The notes: generated from the sequence alone by a model not told the origin. A stretch of 64,000 nt of DNA from WYZ-LMO2 sp038731605 (GCA_038731605.1 JAVYQP010000004.1:36757-100756), one strand, 5' to 3'; positions 7,804 through 16,994 are shown, counted from the first letter of the stretch. A program made the numbers and translations.

Positions 7804-10173
7804 TCACGCATAAATTCTTTGGAAATCTTTCATAAAGGTTTCGAACCTTCTTAAGTCCTCCCTTGTGAGACTTGGCTTCACTTTCCTGAGCGCTTCCTCG
7901 AAGTGCTTCTTAGTGATCTTCACTTTCTGTGCAACCTCTTTCGCCTCCTTCGGATCTCTGATTTGCGCAACTGCTTCCCTTATCGCAAGCATTCCCGCCT
8001 CTCTGCATACTGCTTCGATGTCTGCACCGCTGTAGCCTTCCGTCTTCTCTGCGAGCTCTTCAACGCTCACGTCTTCGCTCAACGGCTTACCACGGAGATG
8101 GATCTTGAATATCTCCTTCCTCGCCTCTTTGTCAGGCGGTGGGATGTAGATGTGCCTCTCTATTCTTCCCGGTCTAAGCAACGCTGGGTCTATCAAGTCT
8201 GGGCGGTTCGTGGCTGCGATCACTACGACGTCACGAAGCTCTTCCAAGCCATCAAGCTCAGTTAGCAACTGGCTAACGACCCTTTCTGTGACATGCGAAT
8301 CGCCAATGCCTCCTCTTCTCGGCGCCAAGCTGTCGATCTCATCGAAGAATATGATCGCCGGTGCGACTTGCCTTGCCTTCCTGAACATCTCCCTAACGTG
8401 CTTCTCGCTCTCTCCAACCCACTTGCTCAACAACTCCGGACCTTTGACGCTGATGAAGTTCGCATTGCTCTCGTTCGCAACCGCTTTCGCAAGCAAAGTC
8501 TTTCCAGTTCCCGGAGGACCGTAGAGCAGAATCCCCTTCGGCGGTTTTATGTTAGTAGCCCTGAACAAGTCTGGGAACTTCAGGGGCCACTCTATCGCCT
8601 CCCTCAGTTCTTGCTTAGCGCTCTCAAGCCCACCTATGTCGTCCCATCGAACCTTCGGAACTTCAACGAGCACTTCTCTCATCGCAGATGGCTCTATGAA
8701 CTTCAACGCCTCATCAAAATCCTTCTTCGTTACAACAAGCTTCGAAAGGACTTCCGCAGGAATTTCTTCTGCCTCGACGTCGATCTCTCCCTTCTCCATC
8801 CTGTCCCTCAAGGCGTGCATCGCAGCTTCCTTAGCCAACGCAGCCAAGTCTGCGCCAACGAATCCGTTGGTTCTGTTTGCAAGATCCTCGAGCATCGCAT
8901 CGATCAGCTTAGCCTTGACTTCCCTGAAAAGATTCTCATCCTGGGACAAGACTTCTCTTATCTCGTTCTCGTCCTTCGCTTTGTTCACTTTGTCCTTCAT
9001 GTCCTCGATGAGCTTCTTGTCAAATCTCGTCTTTAAAGCTTCGAGAACTTCCAACACATCTTTTCTACTGTATTCTGGCTCGATTGGCATACCTCTCGTG
9101 TGTATCTGTAGAATCTCCTTTCTACCCTCTTTGTCTGGAACACCGATCTCGATTTCTCTGTCGAATCTCCCCGGTCTTCGCAACGCTGGGTCGATTGCAT
9201 CCGGGCGGTTCGTGGCTGCGATCACGATAACTTGCCCCCTTGACTCGAGACCGTCCATCAAAGCCAATAGCTGTGCGACAACTCTGCGTTCGACTTCTCC
9301 AGTCACCTCTTCCCTCTTTGGAGCGATCGAATCGATTTCGTCGATGAATATTATGCTTGGAGCGTTCTGCTTCGCCTCTTCAAAGATTTCCCTGAGCCTT
9401 TGCTCAGATTCGCCGTAGAACTTGCTCATTATCTCTGGACCGCTTATACTTATGAAGTGCGCATTTACCTCGTTCGCAACCGCCTTAGCGATAAGCGTTT
9501 TTCCTGTGCCAGGAGGTCCATAGAGCAAAACCCCCTTCGGTGGCTCGATGCCAAGGCGCTCGAAGAGCTCTGGGTGCTTCAAAGGAAGCTCTATCATCTC
9601 CCTAACGAGCTTAAGCTCCCTCTTTAGCCCGCCGATGTCTTCGTAGGTAACGCTGGGGACAGATCTCTTCACTTCCTCGGCTGGTTTCTCTTTTAACTCG
9701 ATCTCAGTTCCCCTGTTCACAACCACGACTCCCGCTGGTCTTGTAGCGGTTATGACGAACGTGAGCGTGTGTCCAAAGACCTCAATTCTTATCTTTTGCC
9801 CCCTTATCACTGGGCGACCTTCAAGTAAACGAAGCAAGTAGTTCTCGCCACCCATCAGTCTAACTGGCTCAGTTGGGGCTAAGGTTATGCGCTCGGCTGG
9901 CTTTGCTTCAACTTTCTTTATCCTGACTTTGTCGTCGATCCCAACGCCTGCGTTGCTCCTGAGACTTCCATCGATCCTTATCAGTCCTTTACCCCTGTCC
10001 TCTGGGTAACTTGGCCAGACGATCGCTGGGACTGTTTCCTTGCCTATGATCTCAATTATGTCTCCACTCTGGATTCCGAGTCTTTCCATTACCTCTGGAT
10101 CGATTCTCGCTATTCCCCTACCAACATCCCTATAGAACGCTTCCGCAACCTTTAAAGTTACTTCTTCCTTCAT
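7804..10173 (-). CDS. CDC48/VCP-type AAA+ ATPase
   Basis: This is a full-length archaeal p97/VAT-like unfoldase with an N domain (residues 1 to about 165: double-psi barrel plus beta clam) and two AAA modules. Each module has Walker A GPPGTGKT (first near residue 220), Walker B (IIFIDEIDS and IIFFDEIDS) and arginine-finger regions (RRPGR, LRPGR). It extracts or unfolds proteins, probably feeding the proteasome. D1 carries an unusually long insertion of acidic and lysine-rich helices (about residues 395-440). A GTG at 10176 is possible, but ATG 10173 overlaps the regulator stop (TGATG) and follows GGAGGTG at good spacing, so 10173 is used (789 residues). Confidence 0.95.
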   Translation of the reverse strand: MKEEVTLKVAEAFYRDVGRGIARIDPEVMERLGIQSGDIIEIIGKETVPAIVWPSYPEDRGKGLIRIDGSLRSNAGVGIDDKVRIKKVEAKPAERITLAPTEPVRLMGGENYLLRLLEGRPVIRGQKIRIEVFGHTLTFVITATRPAGVVVVNRGTEIELKEKPAEEVKRSVPSVTYEDIGGLKRELKLVREMIELPLKHPELFERLGIEPPKGVLLYGPPGTGKTLIAKAVANEVNAHFISISGPEIMSKFYGESEQRLREIFEEAKQNAPSIIFIDEIDSIAPKREEVTGEVERRVVAQLLALMDGLESRGQVIVIAATNRPDAIDPALRRPGRFDREIEIGVPDKEGRKEILQIHTRGMPIEPEYSRKDVLEVLEALKTRFDKKLIEDMKDKVNKAKDENEIREVLSQDENLFREVKAKLIDAMLEDLANRTNGFVGADLAALAKEAAMHALRDRMEKGEIDVEAEEIPAEVLSKLVVTKKDFDEALKFIEPSAMREVLVEVPKVRWDDIGGLESAKQELREAIEWPLKFPDLFRATNIKPPKGILLYGPPGTGKTLLAKAVANESNANFISVKGPELLSKWVGESEKHVREMFRKARQVAPAIIFFDEIDSLAPRRGGIGDSHVTERVVSQLLTELDGLEELRDVVVIAATNRPDLIDPALLRPGRIERHIYIPPPDKEARKEIFKIHLRGKPLSEDVSVEELAEKTEGYSGADIEAVCREAGMLAIREAVAQIRDPKEAKEVAQKVKITKKHFEEALRKVKPSLTREDLRRFETFMKDFQRIYA

Positions 10174-10832
10174 CACCTCACCTCCAACATCCAGATTTCC
10201 TCATCTCCAACTATCTCCCTTCTAACGAGTCCTCTCGTCCTTAGCGACTCGAGGACTCTTTCAACTTCTTTATACGGGATCTTAAAGCACTCTGCAATTT
10301 CGACTGCGGTTTTCATACCCTTTGTCATCGCAAGCAGAATCAAGCGCTCGAGGTCATCGCTGACGATTTTCTCAACCTCTTCGAGGATCTGCTCAGTCAA
10401 CTCGTTGAGCTTCGAAATTATAGATCCATGAATCGCCGAGAACCTCGTGCAAATGTCCTCTGCTACCTTTAGCGCCTTGTATACATCGGGCAAAGAGTCG
10501 CTTTTTACATTGAGATAGCTTAGCTTCGACTCGATCTCCCTCAGAGCTTCTGAGGGATTCGATGAGTCTTCAGAAGCCACATGGACTTCGAAGCGATGCG
10601 GAGAAATTGTGACCTCGATGTGGACGTTCTTTGCGATGTAGTAGTATCTTCTCCGCCCATCTTCTACGCTCTGAACAATTCCAGCGCTTTCAAGCTTTTC
10701 CAAGTGCTCTATCACTACCTTTGGAGCCATTCTGAGATAGTATGCAATCTCACTGACGTAGCAAGGTTTCTTCGCCAACAGTTCCAGGATCCTTCGCCTG
10801 CTCTCGTTACCTATTGCATCGAGGATGTTCAT
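10173..10832 (-). CDS. HSR1-like heat-shock transcription regulator (winged HTH)
   Basis: The N-terminal 75 residues form an ArsR-like winged helix (GNESRRRILELLAKKPCYVSEIAYYL and a V-IEHLEKLESAGIVQ recognition region). A middle domain and a second helix-turn-helix-like C terminus follow (TAVEIAECFKIPYKEVERVLESLRTRGLV). It is the first gene of the operon with cdc48 and hsp20. In A. fulgidus the equivalent gene (AF1298, HSR1) encodes a regulator that binds a CTAAC-N5-GTTAG palindrome in its own promoter. The same palindrome is present here at 10846-10860. Autoregulation and heat control are therefore inferred with good support. Confidence 0.9.
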   Translation of the reverse strand: MNILDAIGNESRRRILELLAKKPCYVSEIAYYLRMAPKVVIEHLEKLESAGIVQSVEDGRRRYYYIAKNVHIEVTISPHRFEVHVASEDSSNPSEALREIESKLSYLNVKSDSLPDVYKALKVAEDICTRFSAIHGSIISKLNELTEQILEEVEKIVSDDLERLILLAMTKGMKTAVEIAECFKIPYKEVERVLESLRTRGLVRREIVGDEEIWMLEVR

Positions 10833-10844
10833 CCGATCACCGTT

Positions 10845-10861
10845 ACTAACTAAGTGTTAGT
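10845..10861 (-). promoter_or_regulatory. HSR1-type operator CTAAC-N5-GTTAG
   Basis: The sequence reads ACTAAC-TAAGT-GTTAGT, a perfect 6+6 palindrome with a 5-base spacer. It begins 13 bases upstream of the regulator start and lies just downstream of the TATA box, so it covers the expected transcription start. A protein bound here would block initiation. The motif is the one published for A. fulgidus HSR1. Binding in this organism is inferred. Confidence 0.88.
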
Positions 10862-10870
10862 GTATTTTAG

Positions 10871-10878
10871 TATATAAA
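10871..10878 (-). promoter_or_regulatory. TATA box of the heat-shock operon
   Basis: TTTATATA on the minus strand, centred about 43 bases before the regulator start codon and immediately upstream of the operator. It is the best TATA match in this divergent intergenic region on that strand. Confidence 0.65.
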
Positions 10879-10926
10879 CTTTTCGGTCTTATTTAAAGCT
10901 CTTAAATGGCAAAGGCAAATTACACT

Positions 10927-11691
10927 ATGAGCCAAATTTCAGTCGAGAAGAAGTCGCATGTGCTGATCGTTACGCTGAACAGACCGGAAAAAAGGAATGC
11001 GATAAACTTCGAGATGGCTGGGGAACTCGAAAAGATCTGGAGGGAATTTGAAGAGAGCGATGAGCTATACGTGGGGGTAATAACCGGCGCTGGGGATAAC
11101 TTCTGCTCAGGAGCGGATTTGGGTGATCTAGAAAGGCTTGCGGGCAGAGTTTTAAATGAGAACGGACCACTCGGCTTTACAAGGATGATCCCATCTAAAC
11201 CCGTGATCTCCGCAATCTCCGGCTACTGCGTCGCTGGTGGACTTGAGATCGCTCTCTGGACTGACATCAGAATCGCGGACGAAACTGCGAAGTTTGGAGT
11301 TCTAAACAGAAGGTTTGGCGTTCCGTTGATCGACGGTGGAACGCAAAGACTGCCGAGAATTGTTGGCTTAGGTAATGCGCTGGATCTGATTTTGACCGGG
11401 AAGCTAATTGACGCAAAGGAAGCTCACAGAATAGGGCTCGTGAACGAAGTTGTTCCCAAGGGCTTCGCATTAAAAAGGGCGTTGGAGATTGCAGAAATTC
11501 TCTGCTCTTACCCGCAGTTGGCGATGAGAAACGATAGAAAAGCGGTCTATCTCGGGCTCGGAGTGAGCTTGGAAAAGGGCTTGGAGATCGAAGCCAACTT
11601 GGGGTTTGAAACAATAGAGAGCAGCGCTGTTTTCCAGCAAGCGGAGAAGTTCTTAGAGGGGAAAGGGAGGCACGGGGAGAGAGTAGATTAA
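10927..11691 (+). CDS. Enoyl-CoA hydratase/isomerase (crotonase) family protein
   Basis: The protein shows the crotonase pattern: VTLNRPEKRNAIN near the N terminus, an ITGAGDNFCSGADL oxyanion-hole segment, and a SGYCVAGGLEIAL helix. It probably hydrates or isomerises an acyl-CoA in fatty acid or amino acid degradation. The second catalytic Glu position cannot be fixed with confidence by eye, so hydratase and isomerase are both possible. The frame is open from ATG 10906, but ATG 10927 fits the family N terminus and the likely TATA (TTATTTAAAG near 10889) better. It is divergent from the heat-shock operon. Confidence 0.85.
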   Translation: MSQISVEKKSHVLIVTLNRPEKRNAINFEMAGELEKIWREFEESDELYVGVITGAGDNFCSGADLGDLERLAGRVLNENGPLGFTRMIPSKPVISAISGYCVAGGLEIALWTDIRIADETAKFGVLNRRFGVPLIDGGTQRLPRIVGLGNALDLILTGKLIDAKEAHRIGLVNEVVPKGFALKRALEIAEILCSYPQLAMRNDRKAVYLGLGVSLEKGLEIEANLGFETIESSAVFQQAEKFLEGKGRHGERVD

Positions 11692-11737
11692 AATCGCTTC
11701 ACAGAAAAATTTAAAAAATCTCAAGAAAAAAGTTCGT

Positions 11738-12979
11738 GTGCAATTTCGGCAGACAAAGCTGAGCCCGGAGGGGGAGGAGAAGAAAGTTAGAGTTCTATTT
11801 AGGAGTTCTGTTCCAGAGATACCCAGCACAACCTCTGCGACTTTTGCGATCTACAAATACCCTGCGAAGTTCATTCCGCAAGTGATAGCCTACGTTCTTA
11901 AGCACTACGCAAATCCGAAAATGCGGGTTTTCGATCCATTTGCTGGTTACGGTAGCGTTGGAGTTGTTGCAAGGCTCTACGGCAACGATTACGAGCTTTG
12001 GGATTTGAATCCAATCATAAACGTTCTCCACGACACTGCAGTTTCTAAGCCAATCGAAGTAAACCTCTACGAGCTAATCTCAGAGGTTAAACGATCCTCG
12101 GACGAATTCTTTCCAAAGTGGTCAAACTTGGATTATTGGTTCCCGGAGGAATTTTTAAGCGTTCTCTCTAAATGCTGGGGCTACGTCCATAGCCTTGAAG
12201 GTGAAAAGAAATACGCTTTGCTCGTCCCACTCATGAAGGTGACAAAGTTCTTCTCATATGCAGACGAGAAAGTGCACAAGCTTTACAAGTCCAAATACTC
12301 GAAAAAGAAAGTTTCCGAGCTTTTAAGGAGCAATTGGAAGGAGAGGTTTTACGAAATGCTTGAAGAGGAAGTAAGGGTTTTGCTCAAGAAGATCTCAGAA
12401 TACAACAGAATGAAACCCAAGGATGTAAACTACCGAATACGCTCCGCAGTCGATACTCTTGAAACCGAGCTCGAAGAGGGTGCTGACATTCTCATAACTT
12501 CTCCACCCTACCTTCAGGCTCAGGAATACATAAGATCGACGAAGCTCGAGCTCTTCTGGCTTGGATACAAAGAAGAGTTCATCCGTGAGCTTAGCAAAAA
12601 GGAGATCCCATATCGAGACGTGAAGAGTATCGATATTCAATCACCGACTTTCTTTGAGTTCAGAGAAAGAATAAAGGAAGAGCATTTGCTAAAGCTATAC
12701 GATCGCTATTTCCATGCAGTCCTTGGAGCGTTCGAAAAGCTCGGAGAAAAAATAAACGAGAGAATGTGTATCTTCGTTGGACAAGCGAAAGTTAGGACAA
12801 TGCAAATTCCGATAGACGAAATAATAGTCGAACATATGCAGAATTTCGGATGGAAACACGAAATAACCTACATCGATCAGATCGTGTCAAGGGTTATGTT
12901 CGAGTCCGATGTAAATCCAGCATCTGGAATCGAAGATCACAGAATGGAAACTGAACACTTGATCGTGCTCAAGAGATGA
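11738..12979 (+). CDS. DNA methyltransferase of a restriction-modification pair (N4-C or N6-A type)
   Basis: The 413-residue protein has YKYPAKFIPQVI (motif X-like), the SAM-binding motif DPFAGYGSVG at residues 66-75, and the catalytic TSPPYLQ near residue 253. The order and the roughly 180-residue gap place a target-recognition region between motifs I and IV, as in alpha-type amino-methyltransferases. SPPY suggests N4-cytosine or N6-adenine methylation. The GTG start lies about 25 bases after AATTTAAAAAAT, consistent with a leaderless message. The next gene, 3 bases downstream, looks like the matching nuclease. Confidence 0.85.
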   Translation: MQFRQTKLSPEGEEKKVRVLFRSSVPEIPSTTSATFAIYKYPAKFIPQVIAYVLKHYANPKMRVFDPFAGYGSVGVVARLYGNDYELWDLNPIINVLHDTAVSKPIEVNLYELISEVKRSSDEFFPKWSNLDYWFPEEFLSVLSKCWGYVHSLEGEKKYALLVPLMKVTKFFSYADEKVHKLYKSKYSKKKVSELLRSNWKERFYEMLEEEVRVLLKKISEYNRMKPKDVNYRIRSAVDTLETELEEGADILITSPPYLQAQEYIRSTKLELFWLGYKEEFIRELSKKEIPYRDVKSIDIQSPTFFEFRERIKEEHLLKLYDRYFHAVLGAFEKLGEKINERMCIFVGQAKVRTMQIPIDEIIVEHMQNFGWKHEITYIDQIVSRVMFESDVNPASGIEDHRMETEHLIVLKR

Positions 12980-12982
12980 GAT

Positions 12983-13954
12983 ATGTGGATTTCAAGACAA
13001 GAGCTTGAGAGTCCCAAGAGATTCAGAGAAAATTTCTCAAGCTACATAGCTTCGATTCAAACCGAGATTCGAGAAAACCATGGCATATACTTCGATGAAG
13101 AGGAGATTGGAGACCTAATACTCTCCGCATTGCGAAGCAACGACCTCAACGTGTTGGAGAGGGAGGGAAGGAGATTTAGAGTAAACACTGAGAAAGTCAA
13201 CGACTGGATAAACGAGAAATTAATCCCAAACACGTTGGTTCTGAGTCTTGACGATGTGGACATAGTTAGACTCCTTCTGTTTTGCATTGAAATAACGTAT
13301 GAGATGTTCAGTGGGGGAAGCATGGCAACCGTCACACAAAAAGGTTTTAGAGAACGAAGAAGGACTTTCGAGTCGATATTAGTTGACCACTTTGTCGGGA
13401 AACTTGGGGAGGTGTTTGTAAAAAAGTTTTTGGAGAACAAATTCGGTGTCAAGGTGGAATTAGACTGGAGGATCTCTACCGAGATCGAAGAGTTCAAAAA
13501 CGACATCCTTAATGCAAGAAAAGCGGTAAGCATAAAGACTTCACCAAATCTTGCTGGGATATGGGCTGAAGCAGATAAGGGATACGATTATGGCGTAATG
13601 ATCAAGTGTAGCGTTCCTAAACAGCCAATCATTCAGTTTTTCATAGAGGTTTGTGGATTTACGAGATTGCTCGACTTTGCAGAGAGTAAGATCCCAAAAA
13701 ACGATGAAACCTTTGTGGAGTATCTTGAGAACATAAGAGACAGAGTTCGTAAGTATAAGTGCGGTGAGATCCAGACAAAGCTCAAAGGCTTCATTTGCGG
13801 TTATTTTCGCACCGAAGACTACGAACCAAGCAGGTTAGGGACAAAGCTCCCCTACCTCGGGGAGGTGAGAGAAGAGAGATATATCGTGCCGGTAAGCGAG
13901 CTTAAGTGGAGAAGAGAAGATTGGAAAGAGTTCACCGGGATACTGGAACGATAA
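12983..13954 (+). CDS. Probable restriction endonuclease (PD-(D/E)XK-like)
   Basis: This 323-residue protein starts 3 bases after the methyltransferase stop, the usual place for the partner nuclease. I see a plausible PD-(D/E)XK core: a GKLGEVFVKKFL helix with E143, D174 in FKNDIL, and S183-I-K185 in AVSIKTSPN, where Ser replaces the usual Glu. A GYDYGVMIKC strand follows. I do not recognise the specific family or the recognition sequence. The gene's AT content and codon use look similar to neighbours, so there is no strong sign of recent transfer. Confidence 0.65.
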   Translation: MWISRQELESPKRFRENFSSYIASIQTEIRENHGIYFDEEEIGDLILSALRSNDLNVLEREGRRFRVNTEKVNDWINEKLIPNTLVLSLDDVDIVRLLLFCIEITYEMFSGGSMATVTQKGFRERRRTFESILVDHFVGKLGEVFVKKFLENKFGVKVELDWRISTEIEEFKNDILNARKAVSIKTSPNLAGIWAEADKGYDYGVMIKCSVPKQPIIQFFIEVCGFTRLLDFAESKIPKNDETFVEYLENIRDRVRKYKCGEIQTKLKGFICGYFRTEDYEPSRLGTKLPYLGEVREERYIVPVSELKWRREDWKEFTGILER

Positions 13955-14071
13955 ACAGCTTCAGCACATAGCTCGTAGCTAAGCTTTCCCAAGAGCCAAG
14001 CGATAAAATTGACTCAAAATCGCTTCAGGTTCGGACGAGAAAGCCTTATATACAAATTGCAAAGTTAATCC

Positions 14072-14677
14072 ATGGATGTGCTGTTAAATCCTGACAAATT
14101 CTTCGCAGAGCACAAAGAGATGGGTTTCAAGCTTCCAATTGCGATCGTGGCGATCTCTGCAACGATATCGGCGATTTCAGCCTACTCCATTTCTCAGACT
14201 ATCTTTAAGGCGGTGCCAATCGAACAAGGGGGCTTAAATCTTCTTCCACTTCTCTCTGCGTTCGCTGCGATTTCTGCGTTTCTGGGCGTATTTCTGTTCT
14301 GGATAATACTCACTGCGATTCTCTACCTCTTGTCTGCGATATTCAAGGGTAAAGGGGATTTCACGACTCTGATGAAGTTCTTAGCCTTCAGCTTCATCCC
14401 ACCGATTATACTCAGCCCCGTTTATCTATACCTCGACGCAGAGCTCTTCGGATCGCCGACGATGGAGAATCTCTACGCTGTCATAATCTTCTCAGGCGTA
14501 GTAGCGATTTGGCAGTTCGTATACTTCGTTTTCGCAGTTAAAAACGCAAGAGAGCTCAGCGTTAAGAAGTCTGCGATCGTCTGCGCAATCCCGCTCGTGC
14601 TCTGGTTTGCATACTCGATCTACTCACTCCAAAGCCAACTCGAAGCTCTGCAGATGCTGAAAAGTCTTCAAGGCTAA
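14072..14677 (+). CDS. Yip1-family integral membrane protein
   Basis: The 201-residue protein starts with a short amphipathic segment (LLNPDKFFAEHK), followed by about five hydrophobic helices. The opening 'L-x-P-x-x-F' and helix layout match the Yip1 domain, found in membrane-trafficking proteins of eukaryotes and in uncharacterised membrane proteins of archaea. The function in archaea is not known. A TTATATACA box at about 14046 lies 25 bases upstream of the ATG. The next gene follows after 2 bases. Confidence 0.7.
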   Translation: MDVLLNPDKFFAEHKEMGFKLPIAIVAISATISAISAYSISQTIFKAVPIEQGGLNLLPLLSAFAAISAFLGVFLFWIILTAILYLLSAIFKGKGDFTTLMKFLAFSFIPPIILSPVYLYLDAELFGSPTMENLYAVIIFSGVVAIWQFVYFVFAVKNARELSVKKSAIVCAIPLVLWFAYSIYSLQSQLEALQMLKSLQG

Positions 14678-14679
14678 GT

Positions 14680-15186
14680 ATGTGTGTGCTCACAGCTGAA
14701 GAAATAAGGAGGAGGATCGAATCTGGGCTCATCAGCGACTACATCGAACTCGAGACTCAACTGCAACCGAATGGGTTTGACTGCACTCTGCGGAGCGTTA
14801 GAAAGCTTAAATCCGCTGGAAAAATTGACTTCAGCAACGCAGAGCGAGTGATTTCGGAGAGTGAAGAGATAGAGTTCGAAGACTGGGTTTATCTAAGCCC
14901 TGGAGTGTATAAAGCGATTCTCAACGAAGTTGTTCGATTGAGCAACGATTTAATGGCGATAGCGAAGCCAAGGAGTTCTCTCTTGCGATGTGGTGTGAGC
15001 ATTGAAACCGCTGTTTGGGACGCTGGATACGAGGGAAGGAGCGAAGTTCTCTTGGTTGTGCACAATCCCCATGGAGTTTGGCTGAAAAAGAACGCAAGAA
15101 TTCTGCAACTGATCTTCATAAAGCTCTGCTCGACGACGCACGGCTACAGCGGGGCATACAAGTTCGAGAACGTATTTAAGCGGTGA
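14680..15186 (+). CDS. dCTP deaminase / dUTPase family protein
   Basis: The 168-residue protein has the trimeric dUTPase/Dcd fold motifs: an early LTAEEIRRRIESG helix, QPNGFDCTL, the PRSSLLRCGV nucleotide-binding motif and WDAGYEGRSEVLLVV. It would keep dUTP low and supply dUMP for thymidylate synthesis. dCTP deaminase, dUTP diphosphatase and the bifunctional archaeal form share these motifs and cannot be separated with certainty here. It sits between a Yip1 protein and pyrD, and its pairing with pyrD suggests pyrimidine metabolism. Confidence 0.8.
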   Translation: MCVLTAEEIRRRIESGLISDYIELETQLQPNGFDCTLRSVRKLKSAGKIDFSNAERVISESEEIEFEDWVYLSPGVYKAILNEVVRLSNDLMAIAKPRSSLLRCGVSIETAVWDAGYEGRSEVLLVVHNPHGVWLKKNARILQLIFIKLCSTTHGYSGAYKFENVFKR

Positions 15187-15199
15187 GCCAACTTCCAAT

Positions 15200-16081
15200 A
15201 TGCTCGAAGTCGAGCTCAGCGGATTGAAGCTCAAAAACCCTCTGATCCTTGCAAGCGGAATCTTAGGAAGCTACAGTTCGTCGCTCAACGAGATCGCAAA
15301 CGATGCTGGAGCGGTTGTTACGAAATCGGTTTGCTTAGAGGGCAGAGAGGGCTACAGGAATCCGACGGTTATAAACTGGAGGTGCGGACTCATAAACGCA
15401 GTCGGCTTACCATCGCCGAAAGCCTTAGAGTTTGCGGAGGAGCTTAAGAAGTTCAGTTTTGCATCTCCGCTGATAGTAAGCATATACGCAAAGAAATCCG
15501 AAGAAATGGGGAGACTCGCTGAGATATTTGAATTCGCAAATGCCTTTGAAGTTAACCTGAGCTGTCCCCATGTAAAAGGTATGGGAATCGAAATCGGAAG
15601 AGATCCAGAGCTTTCCAAGGAACTCGTAAGAGCTTTGAAGGACTCAACTGAAAAGCCAGTGTTTGCAAAGGTATCTGCGATCCACGACTACCTAAAGCTC
15701 AGCAGAGAGCTCGAAAAAGCTGGCGTGGATGCGATAACGATAACGAACACAATTCCGGGTATGAAGATAGACATAATCTCGAGGAAGCCGATTCTAAGCA
15801 ATCTATACGGCGGAGTCAGCGGGCACGCAATAAAGCCCATAGCGTTGAAGTGCGTCTTTGATCTCTACAGAGAGCTTGAGGTTCCAATAATCGGATGCGG
15901 TGGGATAACGAGTTTTGAGGACGTTCTGGAGTTCGTGATGGCTGGTGCAACTGCGGTCGAGATCGGGTCGGCGGTTTTTTACAGCAAAAAAATATTTTAC
16001 AGCCTAAAAGAGAGCCTAATAGCCTTTTTGAGGGCAAACAACGTTCGAATCGCTGAACTGATCGGTTCAGCGCATCAATAG
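15200..16081 (+). CDS. pyrD: Dihydroorotate dehydrogenase, catalytic subunit
   Basis: The 293-residue protein is a TIM-barrel class 1 dihydroorotate dehydrogenase. It has NPLILASGILG at the N terminus, TKSVCLEGREGYRNPT, the active-site cysteine in LSCPH (class 1, Cys base), the NTIPGMKID FMN region and IIGCGGI. It oxidises dihydroorotate to orotate in pyrimidine synthesis. A cysteine base suggests the 1B type, which works with a PyrK electron-transfer subunit; no pyrK is next to it. It starts 13 bases after the Dcd-like gene. Confidence 0.92.
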   Translation: MLEVELSGLKLKNPLILASGILGSYSSSLNEIANDAGAVVTKSVCLEGREGYRNPTVINWRCGLINAVGLPSPKALEFAEELKKFSFASPLIVSIYAKKSEEMGRLAEIFEFANAFEVNLSCPHVKGMGIEIGRDPELSKELVRALKDSTEKPVFAKVSAIHDYLKLSRELEKAGVDAITITNTIPGMKIDIISRKPILSNLYGGVSGHAIKPIALKCVFDLYRELEVPIIGCGGITSFEDVLEFVMAGATAVEIGSAVFYSKKIFYSLKESLIAFLRANNVRIAELIGSAHQ

Positions 16082-16136
16082 ACTCGAGTCGAATGAGTTG
16101 GAGAAAACATATATAGCTTAGAAGCTACGAGGAACG

Positions 16137-16487
16137 ATGTTCGTGAACTCATACTTGGATGAGATTCGCAGGGTTCTCTCTGGAGAATTCGAGCTAATAC
16201 CCGAGCTTCTTGACCCGGAGAAGATAAAGAGCTTATTCGAGAAGGACTGCGAGACAATCGTCGAAGCTGTGCAAAAAAAGAGCGTTGACGTAGAGTCTGC
16301 AAAAAGGAACTTTTTCCTCCTCAAGAGCTACGTTGTTACCCAACTGCTAACGCATTGCGAAAGGCTGAGGAAGCTGGCGGAAGAGAAGGGGATCAAAGTC
16401 ACCACAACTCCAAGGGAAGAAGATGTGAACGAGATTGCGATTATGATCGAGGAGGTCGAGAAAAGCCTGTTGGAGAATTCGAGATAA
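16137..16487 (+). CDS. Unrecognised small helical protein
   Basis: The 116-residue protein is predicted to be almost all helical, with many Glu and Lys residues and no transmembrane segment. I do not recognise a family. The ATG follows an ACATATATAG box at about 16108-16117 by roughly 25 bases, and codon use resembles neighbouring genes, so it is likely real. It stands alone between pyrD and a stretch of decayed DNA. Confidence 0.6.
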   Translation: MFVNSYLDEIRRVLSGEFELIPELLDPEKIKSLFEKDCETIVEAVQKKSVDVESAKRNFFLLKSYVVTQLLTHCERLRKLAEEKGIKVTTTPREEDVNEIAIMIEEVEKSLLENSR

Positions 16488-16994
16488 GCAAAATTTTATA
16501 GAGAGTAAATTCTATTCTCCGCAACAGCCTTAGCTATCGATCTTTCATCGAAGCCAAACAATCCAAAAGTGAAGTTGCGCACAGCTTTTCAGGCAACGTC
16601 GTAAGAAAGGAGTTCACAAAGTCATCGCTTACCCATACGAAGCAGAGATTTACAAAATCGAGAACCCTCGAGAACGGTTCGAGTTCCTTAATAAAAACAT
16701 TCGGGAAGTCTGGAAGAGAAAATGTCGAAAGGAATGGAAGGAATCGTTACGTTCTCAACCCGATCCAATTGTCAGTGAGGGTTATCGTGAAGGTTAGCTT
16801 CGTCAAATAGGAGAAACTGCAAAGGATCCTGTGAATCTCATATTTTGGAGGCAAGGCATGGAATTGCGAACGAGAGAAGCATTGCAAAGTTCATCGCAGA
16901 CAATCGCTTGGCTCGATTGATCTCTTATTCCATCGGCGAATTTTTGGAGAGAAACGTAAACGAGATATCCTCAGAGGTCGACGGGTTGGAAGAT
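16488..16994 (+). other. Intergenic stretch with coding-like scraps
   Basis: No intact gene is seen between 16488 and surE. Two overlapping frames look like former protein sequence: one spells out AYPYEAEIYKIENPRERFEF around 16630-16690 and another the region 16520-16600, each closed by stops. In addition, 50 codons (16845-16994) are open in frame with surE and lack the surE-family pattern. This looks like a decayed gene whose last part happens to run into surE. Confidence 0.4.

Noticed and set aside
8549..9418. Plus-strand ORF of 289 codons opposite cdc48
   Set aside because: It is a shadow of the AAA ATPase. The product is a Ser-rich low-complexity sequence with no recognisable fold.
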